Assembly: GCA_046484325.1 (NCBI GenBank)
Contig: JAWOJB010000011.1
Location: forward strand, 1-34,310
Length of the DNA stretch: 34,310 bases
Reading direction: 5' to 3'
Source of the DNA: JAWOJB01 sp046484325
Lineage (GTDB): Bacteria; Actinomycetota; Acidimicrobiia; Spongiisociales; ZC4RG35
Shown here: piece after piece, positions 30,832-34,310 of the stretch
How positions within the stretch are numbered: position 1 is the first letter of the stretch
How the letters are laid out: the number at the start of each line of letters is the position of its first letter
Made by a program: the position numbers and the translations under genes
The notes under the pieces: model-generated
Told to the model about the DNA's origin: nothing
Databases searched by the model: none
What the model saw: only the letters and a program-made list of their open reading frames with translations

Positions 30832-31482
30832 ATGCCGTCCGTGCTCGTGGTCGATGATGCCCCCCTGTTCCGTGCCGGGATGTCGGCGGCGTTCGCAGAC
30901 GAGGGATTCGAGGTGGTGGGGGCGGTCGGCGACGGCATGGCCGCCATCGACCGGGCGCGTGCGACGAACCCCGATCTGGTCGTCCTAGACGTGCTCATGC
31001 CTGGGATGAGCGGATTGGAGGTGCTCGAGCCCATCCTTCGGGCTTCCCCGGAGAGCCGGGTCGTTTTGCTCACCTCCTCGGAGTCGGGCGAGGACCTGCT
31101 CGCCGCCATCAAGGGGGGCGCCCGGGGCTACATCGTGAAGGACACCCCGCTGCCCGATCTCGTGGCGGCGGTCCAGCAGGTGCTCGACGGCGGGGCGGTG
31201 GTGTCTCCTGCGATGGGGGGCAAGCTGTTCGACACGGTCGCCCATCTCCTGCGCCACCGCGACACCGTCACCATGCGCAAGCCGGCGCTGACCGGGCGGG
31301 AGATCGAGATCCTTCAGTACGTGGCCGACGGGCACACGTCGAAGGAGATCGGCGAGCACCTCTTCATCTCCGAGAACACGGTGAAGAACCACATCCGGAA
31401 CATCCTCGACAAGCTCGGTCTCCACTCGCGGAACGAGGCGGTCATGTACGCCCTCCGCGAAGACCTGATCCGCAACGGCTGA
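30832..31482 (+). CDS. NarL/FixJ-type response regulator, orphan
   Basis: A 216-residue response regulator. The receiver domain has Asp8/Asp9, the phosphoacceptor Asp53 in LVVLDVLMPGMSG, and Lys of GYIVKD. A LuxR-type helix-turn-helix follows, LTGREIEILQYVADGHTSKEIG then SENTVKNHIRNILDKL. No histidine kinase lies in the window. It sits between hpf and secA, close to the place where some actinobacteria keep regulators. ATG at 30832 gives the usual MPSVLVVDDA opening, though no ribosome binding site is evident. Target genes are unknown. Confidence 0.93.
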   Translation: MPSVLVVDDAPLFRAGMSAAFADEGFEVVGAVGDGMAAIDRARATNPDLVVLDVLMPGMSGLEVLEPILRASPESRVVLLTSSESGEDLLAAIKGGARGYIVKDTPLPDLVAAVQQVLDGGAVVSPAMGGKLFDTVAHLLRHRDTVTMRKPALTGREIEILQYVADGHTSKEIGEHLFISENTVKNHIRNILDKLGLHSRNEAVMYALREDLIRNG

Positions 31483-31515
31483 TCCGGCCCTCTCTTCACA
31501 AGCGGCCGGGTCCGA

Positions 31516-31521
31516 TAACCT
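31516..31521 (+). promoter_or_regulatory. Candidate -10 box for a leaderless secA transcript
   Basis: TAACCT fits TANNNT and is followed by 7 bases and the secA ATG at 31529. No ribosome binding site is present. TTCACA at 31495-31500 is a possible -35, but with a short 15-base spacer. Confidence 0.45.
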
Positions 31522-31528
31522 CACCCTC

Positions 31529-34159
<2,631 letters not shown>

Positions 34160-34180
34160 CGTCCGCTACGTCGCACGTCG

Positions 34181-34310
34181 GTTTGTCCCCCACGGAGCGG
34201 AGTGGGGTAGGGGATGGTGCACGTCGCGGGGGTTCGGTCCCCCTACCTCCCGGCTCGCTGACGCTCGCCGGCAGGGCCTTCCCCCAGCCTGCGGCCGGGG
34301 GGCAAACCTA
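34181..34310. repeat. Intergenic palindromic repeat, copy C (inverted pair)
   Basis: Directly after secA there are two modules in opposite orientation. The left one reads GTTTGTCCCCCAC then GTGGGGTAGGGG, with arms CCCCAC (34188-34193) and GTGGGG (34202-34207) around an 8-base loop. The right one reads CCCCTACCTCCCGGCTCGCT, then CCCCCAG, GGGGGG and CAAACCTA at the window end. The left module is the reverse complement of the end of copy A in layout and loop length. Together they form one larger inverted repeat bounded by GTTTGT and GCAAAC. The element may continue past the window. Confidence 0.75.

Overview
This is a chromosomal window from a high-GC Gram-positive actinobacterium, most likely a deep-branching one such as Acidimicrobiia (lineage is inference). 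The signs are very high GC, many GTG starts, coenzyme F420 genes (cofD, cofE), a DUF3499 gene, an actinobacterial-style gene order around manB, a SIS-type isomerase, ahcY, comF, hpf and secA, and several promoters that look leaderless. There is no phage, insertion sequence, CRISPR array or rRNA. About 36 protein genes, two tRNAs and three copies of an intergenic palindromic repeat account for nearly all the DNA.

Layout. 1-2019 (minus): the N-terminal part of a short-chain dehydrogenase, a repeat, a SnoaL-like protein and a SpeB-like ureohydrolase. 2047-6524 (minus): a tightly packed group 3b [NiFe]-hydrogenase operon, hyhB-hyhG-hyhS-hyhL plus its maturation protease. 6620-7284: a small zinc-ribbon protein, tRNA-Gln(CTG), tRNA-Glu(CTC) and a UUCG hairpin. 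7602-11608: acyl-CoA carboxylase alpha and beta subunits (minus), divergent from birA, the ligase that should biotinylate the alpha subunit. 11624-12367: a dienelactone-hydrolase-like protein with Asp at the nucleophile position. 12466-15769 (plus): LCP transferase, UDP-sugar dehydrogenase and a sugar-nucleotide epimerase in one overlapping operon, a cell-surface polysaccharide module. 15851-17472 (minus): cofD-cofE.

17514-25032 (plus) is an envelope block: a glycosyltransferase fused to a polytopic membrane region, a DUF5719-like secreted protein, a membrane-anchored thioredoxin-like protein, three very small Cys-rich proteins (one is DUF3499) and a large PTPS-related membrane protein. A DPM1-like glycosyltransferase converges on it from the minus strand. 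25774-29544 (plus): phosphomannomutase, a Trm112-like peptide, a phosphoglucose/phosphomannose isomerase and S-adenosylhomocysteinase, all overlapping or nearly so. 29551-34159 (plus): comF, hpf, an orphan NarL-type response regulator and secA.

Functionally the window joins NADP-linked hydrogen metabolism, acyl-CoA carboxylation, F420 synthesis, and supply and assembly of surface glycans (mannose-phosphate and UDP-uronate supply, glycosyltransferases, LCP attachment, SecA export). The points most worth a second look are the palindromic repeat family, a recurring TACCGT box 7-8 nt before start codons, the Asp-for-Cys change in the hydrolase, the single-domain CofE, and the absence of tmk-mtrA-mtrB-lpqB and whiB2 from an otherwise recognisable actinobacterial neighbourhood.
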